A stretch of DNA of 64,000 nucleotides, taken from assembly GCA_023231475.1 (NCBI GenBank), contig JALJEE010000107.1, forward strand, positions 1-64,000. Reading direction: 5' to 3'. Positions 1 to 12,692 of this stretch are shown one piece after another. The notes under the pieces were generated by a model, which searched no databases, was not told the DNA's origin, and saw only the letters and a program-made list of their open reading frames with translations. Both the position numbers and the translations under genes were made by a program. The DNA comes from Seison nebaliae (lineage: Eukaryota; Rotifera; Pararotatoria; Seisonacea; Seisonidae). Numbering within the stretch: the first letter of the stretch is position 1; each line of letters starts with the position of its first letter.

Positions 1-345
1 CCAGGAGAAGACTTAAGTGGACGACAACCAGGTGATGGTTTGGGTGGACGAGGAGCAAGATATCCAGGAGAAGACTTAAGTGGACGACAACCAGGTGATG
101 GTTTGGGTGGACGAGGAGCAAGATATCCAGGAGATGACTTAAGTGGCCGACAACCAGGTGATGGTTTAGGTGGACGAGGAGCAAGATATCCAGGAGAAGA
201 CTTAAGTGGCCGACAACCAGGTGATGGTTTAGGTGGAAGACACCCAGGTAGTGGTTTAGGCGGAAGCCATGAAAAATATCCATGTGACAACTTAAGTGGC
301 CGACAACCAGGTGATGGTTTAAGCGGACGAGGTGCAAGATATCCA
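1..345 (+). repeat. Coding minisatellite, 63-nt unit
   Basis: About five head-to-tail copies of a 63-nt unit encode a 21-residue repeat containing RYPGEDLSGRQPGDGL. Copies differ by single substitutions (E/D, AGT/AGC), one short copy of about 9 residues sits near 229-258, and the array decays into degenerate units up to about 480. It runs off the left edge, so the copy number is unknown. Confidence 0.9.
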
Positions 346-2882
346 GGAGACGGCTTGGATGGAAGGGATGGACGATATCCTGGAGATTCTATTGAAAGAG
401 GAAGTTTGGGAAAAGGACCCTATGATCAAGGACAGAGACTATTAGATGGTCGACAACCTGATGATGGTTTAGGTGGCAGAGACGGTCTGCATTATCAAAT
501 GCCTAAACCGTTGAACGTACCAGATAAATCTTCTGTTCCTGGAATAGGAGATGATGATTTACAGAAATTACTATCTGATGCAGGTGTGTCGAAAGAATAC
601 GATCCCAATGCAAACATTCAATTACAACCGTTAGCTGAAGGATATGGAGATGATGGTAAGGGACCAGGATTCCATCCTCCCTCCGATCAAATGCCAATGA
701 ATCAATATCTCAATGAGATTGGAGAACCAATTCCAAGATGTTAGTAACTATTTGACTGCTATCGAATTGTACAACTTAATCTTTCTTTTTCTGTTTCTTC
801 TATTGTTGCTGACTCTTCTTCCAATCGACCATTCAACCAAAAACATCTTGCTGTAAATTGACCATATCTCATAATTCGCTTTATTGATTGATCTGCTAAA
901 CCCTCTATTTAATATGGATATAGCTGATGGATATTCTTCCGATTTAATTGATGACGACGATGGATTAAGTAAAAGTGAAGCGAAAAAATCTTTAGAAAAA
1001 TTATTGGAAAAATTGCAACCAGATCAAGGATTCGATCATGTCTTAATTGAACGATATATTCTCGATTATGTAATGCCGGAAGCAGAATATCTTTATCTTC
1101 CTTATACACTTCAATACAAGAATGTCATTAACGTTCTAGAACGAGAACGTCGTGTCAATAAGGAAAGTATCCAACAACAGGATATGTGGCAAACGACCAC
1201 AAGGAAATCTTATGAAACGTCATCGAAGAAGAGTGGACAAATGGTTCGTCAACGAGTTCCTCTTAGCGCCGCTCAAATGCCCATGAACGAGTTGGATGAA
1301 ACGCAAAAATTCTTCAACGAAAATACGTTCGATGACATTCTCTCAGCAATCGTCCAACAACCAAATGCTCAGCCACAAAATATTAAGACGAAAGTTAATC
1401 TGTTGCATGAGAGTTCCAATCCAGAAGATGACACTTCCATCAAAACGATGAACATGAGTAATTGGAATGACATTCTCTCATATTTCGATAACGACATAAC
1501 CGAACAGATATTCCCCAACAAATTCAATGTCACATTAGATGAATATACGAAACAATTACACAATTCTACAAATACTTCAGACACAATTATACAACCAATC
1601 AACAACAATCTTATGAATCAAACAAGTGAATTAACAACCACAAAAATTAACGGTGCATTACCTGACTCGTTGACAGGAGAATCTTCATCAAATGAAATTG
1701 CTCATTTCAGTCAGTTGCCAATGGATCAAATCGAATCGAATGAAATGAAAGAAGGAGACAATTCTAGTAGCGATTCTTCTCATTCCTTACTCACATATTA
1801 TGATAATTTCCTTAAAGAACGCGGTGAGAATGTTTCCGGATATTATATCGATGCAAATAATGATCAAATCATTAATTTACAACGACAACAAGAGCACGCT
1901 CTCAGAATGAATTCGATCAATAAAAAGGTTTGTATATCATCCGGTTGATTAGAATGTCAATCAACCCCTCTCCTTCCGTCGCCTAGAAACGAATTTTTTG
2001 GATAATTCTCCTTATTCGACGTATCAATTTTAATTCATTCATTCCATTCCATTCCATTCTACCAGAAACATTAGAATTCATTAGATATATATATATATAT
2101 TCAAATTTTTCATCAATCGAAATGATATAAGTCAAATTAAATTAAATGAGATGGAATATGAGAATTATTCTCAACGTCCTTCTCCTCCGAACAGTTCATA
2201 GATGTGTTTCACTTCACCATTTCACCAATAGCCGAAAAATAATTATTCACATTAAGATCCATTTCACTCCACTTCCATTATCCATTTCACTCCACTTCCA
2301 TTATCCATTTCCACAGATCATCGCTTTAGCACCAACTTTTTTATCTTGTTTTGCTCATCTTCTACTTTCCCCTTCATCATCCAGTATATCATGCCATCTA
2401 CCTCCTAATATCTAATAAATTCCATTTAGAGGAAACAGAAAACATTTTCGCAGAGATGTGGAAAGTAAATGAGATTTTAATCAAACCTTTTCATTTTGAT
2501 TATTTAGACGTTGAATTCGGTGAGTCAACAAGGCGACAATAATCCATTCAATGACACCACACCAGTAGATCTCGCAGCAAATATTGCCAATGTTTCGTCG
2601 ACCATCATCGAGAATCGTTCAACTTTTCTTCACAACAACGAAAAGTTGACGATGTGGCGAGAACATCAGCTACGAGCACCTCGTGCTGATACGAAGTTCG
2701 GACCGTATCGTCTAGTTCAACGTATCATTCGAACTCGAATCACAAGAACGACACGCCCAAGCAAATCGAATTTGAAACCATTATCTGTGAAAGATTCAAT
2801 TACAATTCATCGAACAAGAACGATAATGAATCCATCTTCTTGCTACGCGTTCCCACGATTTCAACGTGACGACACCAATTGA
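1..2882 (+). CDS. Repeat-rich protein, 5' end outside the window
   Basis: I do not recognise the family. The frame is open from base 1. A possible model is join(1..739, 924..1927, 2508..2882). Residues 1 to about 160 are Gly/Asp/Arg/Pro-rich tandem repeats. Then comes a non-repeat part with the motif QMPMN near residue 232; QMPMN recurs in the second exon (about 1275-1290) and a relative, LPMDQ, lies near 1720, which supports one protein. The second exon is acidic with a Lys/Glu/Leu helix-like stretch, then Asn/Thr/Ser-rich; the last exon is basic (Arg/Thr). Phases match at both joins (T|CT at 739/924, phase 0 at 1927/2508) and both donors are GTT (GTTAGT, GTTTGT). Alternative: two genes, one ending with TAG at 742-744 and another starting at ATG 914. 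Function unknown. Confidence 0.45.
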
Positions 2883-3812
2883 CAATATTTGAATGACGAT
2901 CTTTTCTTTTCATATTCCTTTTAACCATTCTTTACCCTTCAATCTTTCCTTCATGCGATACACCACAATTAGAAACAATCTCTCGGACAAATCAATTGTC
3001 TTGCTGTAAATACGGTCAGCCCGGCAACCTTTCTATATTTCTCTTCAGAAGAATTCTCCTTTTTTTGTTATTGTTTTTTTGAAGAAAACAAAAAAAACAC
3101 AAATTTTTTGTCGATTTTTTCCATCGAACAAAATCTTATATGACAAACAATCCTTTCCAAATAGTAACAGCAGTTCCAACCAAATATAGCTTTCAATTAT
3201 TTCAATTCTCACTAAAAAACAAATAATTTTTTTCCATTCTTTTCCATTTTTTTCTCTTACATACAATATCAACTGAATAAGGTTTCCTTCCATCCAAATC
3301 TCCATTTCTTCGATTATCAACAATATCGTCGAAATGGTTTTTCTTCTTTTTTCATCTTTTACCCGTTCCTGATTTTAACGTTTTCTTAAGTTTTGTTTAT
3401 CTGTCTCAAAAAAAAAATTGACAATTCCTCGTCTAGCTTAGTTTTCTCATCATTTCTCTTCTCGACGATTTCCACTTTTTTGTTTTTGAAACCCATGCAC
3501 AACATACATACAAACAATTTTAGTGGAAATCTGCCATACCATTTTTACTAATTCTTTATTTTTCTACACTTTCTATCTCTACCACATAAATTCTTTAATG
3601 AATTTATTGAAAAAAAGAAACATTAATTGGTTCATCACCAACAAACATCAGCCAATTTCGTACCGTTAATTTATCGAAACAAGCTTTCTCTATTATCTCC
3701 CAATTTTTTTTCCATTTTAGTTCCTTTTCATTTTTACGTTCCATCGAAATATTTCAAAAATTTTGTTCGCCTAATAAAATTTAAATTAAACTTTTTTCTA
3801 TTCCATTTCCTA

Positions 3813-3844
<32 letters not shown>

Positions 3845-3980
3845 ATGATGATTTATTAATAATAGAAATTCAATTAAAATTATTGAAAAAGAGAATTGTG
3901 AAATTTAATAAGAATTTGATAAAAAATTATTCGGATATATTTATAAAGAATGAAATGAGAGGAAGAAGGAATTTTAATTG
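2883..3980. other. Intergenic region between convergent genes
   Basis: No supported gene. Very T-rich on the + strand, as expected of 3' UTR. An (ATC)n microsatellite lies at 3814-3844. TTTATT at 3852-3857 gives an AATAAA on the minus strand about 125 nt beyond the receptor stop codon. Confidence 0.6.
3852..3857 (-). terminator. Polyadenylation signal AATAAA (minus strand)
   Basis: AATAAA read on the minus strand, about 125 nt after the receptor stop codon. It is the nearest canonical signal I see. Confidence 0.35.
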
Positions 3981-6758
3981 TCAAATCGATCTGGATATGT
4001 TCGCCACCATTTGCTGAAATAATTCGTCCGATTGAATAATCGGTTTATTGGCTGGTACGATGAGTAAGGTGACGATATATGAAGCAAGATTTGCAGCGAA
4101 GAATAACCAGAAGAACGTCCGGTCTATAATCAGTGCAATGAGACTCCATTCAAAAGCGAAAAAGTGAGCTGAAATTTGTTTCAATTGCTCCGTTGTCATC
4201 AAATGATATGGATCATTTTTTTTACTTTGTCGTCGCTTATCCAACAATTTGGTAACACTCAATGTTGTTCGACTGAAGGATGAGAATGATCTTCTTTCAG
4301 ACCATGAACGTTTGTGGGAAGTGGAGGAACGTCGATTTAAATTCTTTAATTCGAAAGCATTCGTTGAGCCATTTCGAAGTATTTCAGGAAAATTTTTCTT
4401 CTTTCCACGACAAATCAATTGAGAATTTTGTAAGAAATTGCGTAGGGATTGAAGTAGAAATGTAAAATATCTATGAGATTTGCTTGTATGTCTACTCTTC
4501 CTCACCATATTATCGATACAAGCTCGACTCATACGCATATCTTTTGGGAAATCATAACTGGGACAAGAAGTGATAAGACGTTGCGCCGCATTACTACATA
4601 AAAAATTCTCCAAATGAACAATATCAGCTGATGGTGGATGATGAGCTCTCATTCCAGTAACAGTGATCATTTCTTCGTCTGATCGATTTATGTTCATTAA
4701 GTCACTTCCCGTACTGAGACGATTTGTCGAATTGTTCTGGATCAATTGACGATTTTCATTTGAATTTTGTAAAGAATTTCGATTATTAAAATTTTGTGAT
4801 GGCACTTGTAAATGTTGGTTGGTGAGATTCATACCATTCTCACTTGAAACGAATCGACGCGTTAACGATTTCTCTTTATCGAATATATTGTTGAGATTTT
4901 CGGAAAGATCTCGTTCCAATTTCACTTTATGATGCTCTCGCAATTTCCTCCTTCGACGTTTCAACAATCCTTTCAACAACTGATAATGAAGTTCTTGTCT
5001 CAGTTCGATGTTCAATGTGATAACTTTCTCGAAAACGTCGTTAGCTGATAGTTTCGTATCTAATTTGACTTCTTTCTGTAACTAAAAATATAAAGAAAAG
5101 AATAAAAATAGAATTTCCATCAATCGTTTCAACACAAACGGTTCAACACCACGACTAACAAATTCAGTTATTCGATCTTGTATATCTTGTTGCATTAAGA
5201 GAATGTGTGCTAATGAATGAAATGCGAAATATCTCAATGAAGAGGGTGCGCGAACACTAGTGGTCATATTTGAAGTAGCCCTCGACTGCATATTCGTCGC
5301 TATGACTGCCATAATGATGGAAACAGAAGTTAAACTCATTACAGCAGTTAAATAAATACCTAAATTGGAGTGAAAGAATGAATGAATTGAAGAGAATGAA
5401 TGAATGAAAGAAACCGATTATAGGAAGGATTTCGGATGTGGCCGGCACTTTCTCCGCAATCATCAACATAAATACACTGAAGGCAACGAAACATGTAAGT
5501 CCGAGTGTGACCTTCTCACCGGAATATGTTGGCAACCAGAAACTCATCAATGTCAACGAAGATAACATGACACAGGGAACGATAACATTGAAAATATAAT
5601 ATGGCGTTCTTCGACTTATTGTCAAATTGTAAATGAGTTCGGGATATGGTTCTTGAGGACAACATGGATAATATTTGACGTTTTCTTTCACAACCACATT
5701 CTGAAGAATCCATCCGCCATTGTCCATATAACTCTTGAGATCATAACCATCGTTCGACTTTGTAAAATTAACTTGAAGACCCGAATAGATCCAAGATGCG
5801 AAACTGAAATTCAAAATAAATTTTTTATAAAATTTTCCAATAACAAATGGGATGGAACCGAATGGAACATGTTTGATCATCGAATGGGAAATATGTGATA
5901 TCGACTTTGCATGATGATTTCATTTTTAATGGTACCGGATAAAAAATGGTTCCATTCCGATATAACATAACATACGGACCATTTATCGCTCCATGTGTCA
6001 CATCATCGGCACTTGAAATTTTGTTGTAAGAATTCGAATACACATTCTGAAAACGAACCTGTTATACATATACGTGTCAGGTAACCAGACTTTGGACGAT
6101 GGTAATCTGATGGTTCGAATATGAGCGAATTCATCATCCCAAAATAAATTGTCATCTTTCCACGTTTGTTCCACCCAAACATTTATCGTTAATATTTGAT
6201 TTCTCTCATTCTATTCATTTTCAATAAATTTTTGGAGAATTATTTATAAATTATTCGGAAGAGATCATTAAAATTCAAAAGCAATATGAAAGAAACGTTT
6301 CAAAGAATTAAAATGGAAACCAAATCAATAATTTGACTCAAACGGATATTAAATTTGACGCTGATTGATGTAGACGCATTGAGTACGGGTCTGACTGATG
6401 GATCATAATAATATATCAGATTGGTATATAATCGATGTTCATCAGTTTCTAATTGGAAAATTAATTATATTTTATAGAAGATTAATGCAAAATTTGAGGA
6501 ACTTGTTTTATTTGTGAGATCATCAAATTCGGTGGAATTTCCAATAGCTTCATCATCTTCTTGAACAAAATTATCAGTGTAATAAGGACTATTTTCGAAG
6601 TGTTGATCGTTGTCAATTATCTCATCCGAATCTTCTTCGGTGAATGATGGATTGTCGTCCATCGTCTCACTTCCATCAACATCGAAGGATAATACATGTA
6701 CTATCGTCGTCATAAGAACGATGAGAGAAATGTGACTATTCAATTTCATTATAATCAA
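3981..6758 (-). CDS. Nicotinic acetylcholine receptor-like subunit, alpha type
   Basis: Pentameric ligand-gated cation channel subunit of the plasma membrane. Model: complement(join(3981..5081, 5160..5359, 5415..5803, 5859..6046, about 6061..6210, 6321..6448, 6503..6758)), about 803 residues. Visible parts: signal peptide (MKLNSHISLIVLM), an acidic spacer, the loop motif WLPDTYMYN, a 13-residue Cys-loop (CKVDITYFPFDDQTC), vicinal cysteines in loop C (YYPCC, about 288-289) that mark an alpha subunit, M1, M2 preceded by GEK (cation-selective), M3, a roughly 355-residue M3-M4 loop and M4 near the C-terminus. The M2 end (AEKVPATSE) suggests nematode DEG-3-like subunits, but that is a weak guess. 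The conserved joins use donors GTTCCT, GTTTCC, GTTCCA and GTTTCT. The exon 3/4 join is out of frame (14 nt unexplained). The 78-nt intron 5082-5159 is in frame with a stop and is inferred. Confidence 0.88.
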
Positions 6759-8649
6759 CCGATATCGTTGAATAAGAATTGATGAATAATTGAACGATGG
6801 ACGTTCACATTCTCGTTGGTCATTCTGTGCAATTAATTATGTTGTCAATGTTTAATCTCATCAATTAGAGATTTATTACCTAAAATTATTCCTTCACAAT
6901 AATCGAATCGATAATTATGTTTGAATTTCCGATACTGCCTCCCACGAAATTAATCAATAAAGATTCTTAATATGTTTATTTACATTTGTCATTCTCTCCT
7001 TCGAAGAGAATTCTGTGATGGAGAAAGAAGAAAAGTTAATATGAAAACTTCGAATGTTCTTTTTTTTATTCAAATTTTTTATATCTTATAGCGTCAAAAT
7101 GGAACGAAGAAAAAATAGGAAAATCTATTGGAAAACTGAATGTTCACTCATAATTCGAAGGTAGGAAGTTACCGACAGATGACGAAGAAACTGGTAATTG
7201 ATTAAAATTTTCACATGGTTTCTAATCGACACATCACTCGTTCGTCTACAACAACTAATAAACTTATCACCCTCTTTTTCCTTCTAATTAATTGAAGTAG
7301 AGCTGTATTGCAGATGTGCACAGACTATGCATAAATAATGCGCACGGTTTTAAAGATTTCCATTAGCAATTTGTAAAACTGGGACAATTGGGTTGGTGGC
7401 ACATCCATATAAATGTTAATGAAGCAAAGTGAAGTTTGTTAAACTATGGATTCCTTAGAGAAAAGATGGAAGGGGAAAAACGGAAAATCGATAAGAAATG
7501 ACATGAAAAAGTTAAAGTAATGAAAATCATCTTACAATGTTCTTTGTCCTGATGATGGTGATGGTGATTGAAAATATTATATAGAATTATAATAGAACTG
7601 ATGCATGTCGTCTGCCAAAAAATGGTTAGAACAAATACGAATGTTCCATTGAACTTCATTGTTCAACGACAACTCACTGAGAGATGAGAAATAACTTTTA
7701 ATGAAAAATTTTAGTGGAATCTAAAAAGAATTAACATTATGTTAGATAATCATTTACAGAATTGGACAAGTGAAATGTATAATAAATATTCTATTCTAAT
7801 AGGAACAATCGATAAGTTTAATGAGATGAAGGATTAGGAAGATCGAGGAAGAATCGATAAGAAGAAAGAAAGTAATGATGATGATGATAGTATCGATAAC
7901 TAATAATAATAATAAATTTGTTAATATTGATAATAATTATAATTGGAAGGGATTGGACGGAGAATGAACAAAAGGAAGAGTATAATATAATAGGGAAAAT
8001 GGAAGAGAAGAAACCGGAAGAACAATGGAGAATTCGATGAATAGGAAAAATAATGAGAATTAATTAATTCCCTCTTTATCATTCGTTAGAGCGCTCTCTT
8101 CCCTTATCAACATACGCCTTTCTTTACTTTTCGTTCTTTATGAATACATGAATTACATCGACCATTCATTATGGTTAGCACATAAGAGAGCACTACATTA
8201 AGTATATTGGGAATGGTGAATAAAGCGATGCACTAAAGGAAGAAATGGAGCGAATATACAGGAAGAATATACATATGAGCAAACTTCCAGTTTAATAATG
8301 ATCATGATAATAATAAAAAGAATTAGATGTAATGACACGTTTGTGCATGTGCAACCAGATCAGTTCGACAAGAGAATGTCAATATGCAAATAATAATATA
8401 AGCGAGAATGATTATGTTAGATAATTAATAATAATAAGAACGAGGAAAATAAGATACTTAAATGGATACTGATGAACAATTAACATTAAAGATAATTCCA
8501 CACATAATGTGAGAAATGGAAAGAAAATTTTAAGAATTTCGACGAAATTCTAAATCTGATCGGAGAAATGTCCCTCCTCGTTACATTAGATGGTAATAGT
8601 CAATCATTGGAGAATTTGCACTCTCTACGCATCTCGGTCTGTCTATATG

Positions 8650-8686
8650 TGTTTGTGTGTGTTTGTGTGTGTGTGTGTGTATGTAT
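8650..8686. repeat. GT-rich microsatellite
   Basis: Imperfect (GT)n with TTTG interruptions. Confidence 0.85.
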
Positions 8687-9691
8687 GTTTATGTAATGTA
8701 GAATAAGTATCTAATATCTATTGTCATAATCGAGAGAAAACGGAAGTTAATCGACATATTAACTTATGGAAGATATCTCCGGATAATGAGTTCCATAACA
8801 AATATTTGATGAATACATATAATCCATTATCATTCTGACATAAATATTCCTCATATTTCCCATGTTCGAATATTATGACTTTTTTCAGATAATAATTTCT
8901 GATTCATCAGTCCATCGAAAACACATCGTTTTTGTTTTGAATAAGAAATTTGTTTGAAAAATATACGTCGTATATTCGTATATTATACGAATAATGAACG
9001 AAAAGATTTTGAAAAGGAATTTAGCTGATCTGAAAAGTATTGCTAAGGAAGAATTGTTATGTAAGGAAGAAAATACTATGTCTCTATCCGTCCATCTATC
9101 AGGAAGATGAGAGATGATTATGAAGTTTGGTTGATGGGCAAACATTTAAATTTGAGTTGATCAACTAATAAATTATTAGGAGGAAAGTGAAAGTGAGGAT
9201 TGAGGGTAAGAATGTGAAGGAAATATAAATATGAACATTCTCCGTTATATTTCAATGGACATTGAACGGATCATACTATTACGATCATATCACTCACAGA
9301 ATCATCAGTGAGGAGGAGATAGTATGTGTTAAATTTAATTTATTCGACGATCGTCTACTTATCGAAGACGATCAATTGAGGAAGATTAGAGAGGAGAGAT
9401 TGCAAGAACTGCATTTAGAACAGATCGAACTTATACACATTTACTTTGTTATCAACTGAAAACTGTTAGTCTACCGAACTGATAGGAAGGAAGAAGAACA
9501 ATATAGGTAATGGATAGATGGATGAAGAAGTGGAGAAGAACAAGAAGAAGAAGAAGAAGATGAAGGAAGATGCAATAATAATATACGTAAATGGATTTTA
9601 TAGAATTATGATGGAGCATTACATCTATATTTATATATAAATTGATCGACATATATCTTGTCTCATCTACCGTTAATATTCACGGAGACAT

Positions 9692-9726
9692 AAGAAAGGA
9701 AAGAAGGAAGGAAGGAAGGAAGGAAG
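9692..9726. repeat. (GAAG)n microsatellite
   Basis: Tandem AAGG/GAAG tetranucleotides. Confidence 0.85.
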
Positions 9727-10245
9727 ATATGAGGCATTGTTGAAGAAAGGAATGAAATCGAATAGAAGAATAGTCATAGTGCTAAAAATAATAATGGTGG
9801 ATTTAAAAAGAAATTCCCATTCTTTCCTCTTTTTTTTTTTTTTGAAAAGGAAAAAGACAACATAATTCATTTTTATGTACTGATAGATCCAATGGAACAG
9901 ACGGATGGCAAAGTGATGTTGGAAAAAGAAATGGAGGAACTCTGTCCACTTGTTCATAAAAAAATATTATGTAGCTTGTTCGTTATCGTCTAGTTCCTTA
10001 CCGATTACTACTATTACTCCTCCTATTCATATTACCCATACGTATCATTTACCTGTATGAGAGAAATGTAGGAACAACAAAACTTTCCAACAAATTTTAT
10101 TGTAGTACTATCTTCTTCTTCTTCCCATCCACCACTATTCGATTTTGGGCAGATGTGTTATGGATTGGATGGATTGTAAGACGAATGTAAGAATTGTAGA
10201 ATTTAGTTTGGAATTTGCTTATTTACGGATATTTGGTGGTTCATT

Positions 10246-10282
10246 TATTCATTCATTCATTCATTTCTTTCTTTCTTTCTTT
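10246..10282. repeat. (ATTC)n-(TTTC)n compound microsatellite
   Basis: ATTC tetranucleotides pass directly into TTTC tetranucleotides. Confidence 0.85.
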
Positions 10283-11697
10283 AGTAGTTCATTCACGTCC
10301 CTCACTCACATCAGTCATTCAGTCAGTCAAGCAATTCTCTCAATTATTTCGTCCAATTTAATTATTTTACTTTTTATTAGTCGTCTAATCTGATCAAGGA
10401 AGAAAGAAGAAGATGTTGATGGAAAAGGTTATGAGAAAAGAAAGAAAAATAATCTGTTTTCCATATTTCTCTAATAAGAGTAACAACATCAATAAAAAGA
10501 AGTATAATCTTATATAATCATCTTTAAACGAATTTTATGATTATCATGAAGATAATGGATAATTATGAACATCAATATGAATAAATTTCATACTGTTCAT
10601 TCTAAACTATCCGCTCAACTACACACATATCCGCACACACACCCACACACATACACACACACATACACATGATATATTTCCATCAACATTGGCAACTGGA
10701 ATTGGTGGCGACTGGAACGATTATTTCCATTCAAAATAATCTTCCTCCTTTCTTCCTTTTATTGCTCTTTTATCGATGTGTTGGACGGATATTCCACCGA
10801 ACGATACCTTCCATATACAATCAGCATGTTGCCGATAGTTGCAAATGAGAATAGGAAAGGCTTCTATTAATATGGAAACCGAGGAGATTTCATACGGAAA
10901 TCTGTCAAATATCTCTTGTCCTTCCAATAAATGTCAATCGTATTCTTTTGTATTAATTATCACCACCTAAAAATGGATATTCACCATCTAACTGATAAAC
11001 GGAAATGTTTTGACAATTTCATTAAAATATTTCACTTTTAAATCATCTTCCACAATCAATTGTCATCGTTCGACTTATGAGAATTAATTATTCGATTCGT
11101 TTCCTCTTTTTATTTCATGTTTTTACTTATGATAGAATGAAAACAAATATTAAGATAATAATAATTGTGACTGGTTACCATCTGAACAAAAGTTTTACTT
11201 GCACTCCAAATTTTAACGAAATTTATAAGTACGTACTTGTTTCAAAATGGAATCGAGAGTTCCATAAATTTCATTTGAATAGTTCTTATTCTTCCAATTG
11301 TTCCTTCTCGAGTAATATGATTAAAATAAAAACAAAATTTATTGATACACTTTCTTTTCACTCTTCATCTTTTTTAAAATTTTCTTTTCACCCTCTAAAC
11401 AATAACAACAACAACAACCTCTCTCCAATCACCACAATTCGATGGTGGTTGATGATCGATGATAATTTAATTAAAATACGTTTTTCAACAAAATAATTTT
11501 TATTTCCATTTTGAACTTAATTTATGCGCAACAAACATGACAAGAGGAAGAGTTGACGATAATCATTTTTATTGTTTTCTCTTCCGTCTGTGATGGTGGG
11601 AGAGAGGTAGTAAAAAGAAGAAAAACGAAAAATAAATGAAATTAATTGAAAGGAATGAATTGAATTTAAAGTTTTTTTCATTTCCTTCCCAATTCTT

Positions 11698-12692
11698 TTA
11701 TTTGCGACGACCATTCGAACGGTTTGGTGAAGACGATGAACTTCCATAAGAACTAAGACTTGATAAGGAAGATGTAGCTCTTTTCCGACTTCTTTCCTTC
11801 GATTTATTATTATCTCTTCCATTCTTCTCTTTACTATCTTTCTTCGTGCCATTAGTCTTCTTTCCTTGCATCGAGTCGTCATCATCTGAATTATTCGCAT
11901 AAATATGAGGTGGTGGTGTTGGTCGTCGTTCGTTGTCGGACGAATCTTTTCTACGATCTTTATTTTTTCCATTTTGTCGATCTTTCCGATAAGCACCAAA
12001 TGAATTTCCATCTCCTTTATCATGTTTTCGATTATATCGTTCTGATTTCTCTTCTATTTCATTCGATTCTTTATAAAAATCGATTTTCACTTCCGTCGCA
12101 TCAATCATTCCTAGAAATAAATTGGACAATATTTATTTGAAAATATTAATTAGAAAAATCGATTACCTCCGTCCATAAAATTCTTCGCATTTTCCGCATC
12201 TTTTGGTGACGAATATTCGATGACAGCATGTCCCGCATGAAGAAACGAATGATATTTTCTTTTTGGCATATCAATATTGGAAATGACACCATAATTCTTA
12301 AAAATTTCCATGAGATGATTATGATTGACATTGGGAGTGAGATTGGTGACTTTTATCCTTTTTTCTTGATCTATTTGTCAATGAAGAAAATTCCATTAAA
12401 ATAATTTTATGAACAATCTAGAAAATATCTAAACTTTCTTCTTTTCCATCGGAATCGTCATCTGATTTATGATCATTATGCAGCGAATTCGAATGACCAT
12501 CATATCGACGTTTCTCATTTTCATATTTCGAATAACTTGTTTTCCATGTATGAGATGAACGTTTCTTCTCAATCGAATCACCTTTCTCATGCTCTTCCGA
12601 AGATGAGATTGGAGAACTACTACGATCTAAAAATTAGAATTATCAAATGAATAAAATAAAAAGAATTAACAACTTTTTGACGCTTCCAACAT
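11698..12692 (-). CDS. RNPS1: RNPS1-like RNA-binding protein
   Basis: Nuclear splicing activator and exon-junction-complex-associated factor in other animals. Model: complement(join(11698..12110, 12167..12370, 12435..12626, 12674..12692)), 275 residues against about 305 in human. A Ser-rich N-terminal part (DRSSSPISSSEE) is followed by one RRM at about residues 76-155: an RNP2-like IKVTNLT, the helix HLMEIFKNYG, IDMPKRKYH, an RNP1-like AGHAVIEY, and MDGG at the end of the domain, all in the RNPS1 order. The C-terminal part is Lys/Arg/Ser-rich. Joins at 12110/12167 and 12370/12435 rest on RRM continuity and matching phase. The six-codon first exon (ATG at 12692, intron of 47 nt, phase 1) is inferred from phase alone. 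Confidence 0.85.

Larger units (their letters stand above)
6759..11697. other. Gene-poor region with microsatellites
   Basis: Nearly 5 kb without a supportable gene. It probably holds promoter and 5' sequence of the receptor gene (transcribed leftward from 6758) and 3' sequence of the RNPS1-like gene. Simple repeats: GT-rich 8650-8686, AAG 9541-9561, GAAG 9692-9726, ATTC/TTTC 10246-10282, AC-rich 10621-10668. Short open frames at 7444-7659 (-), 10721-10927 (-) and 11077-11496 (+) have no recognisable domain. Confidence 0.55.

Noticed and set aside
7444-7659. Minus-strand ORF with signal-peptide-like start (MKFNGTFVFVLTIFW) and a GTAAGA donor at 7535
   Set aside because: No downstream exon with matching phase and a recognisable product. 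A donor of this type is also not the rule in this genome. Too weak to list as a gene.
10721-10927. Minus-strand frame with fairly balanced codon use
   Set aside because: No start codon, no acceptor in phase and no family match.
11077-11496. Plus-strand ORF of 139 codons
   Set aside because: Composition is that of translated AT-rich DNA, with no domain, promoter or poly(A) signal, and it sits in probable 3' sequence of the RNPS1-like gene.
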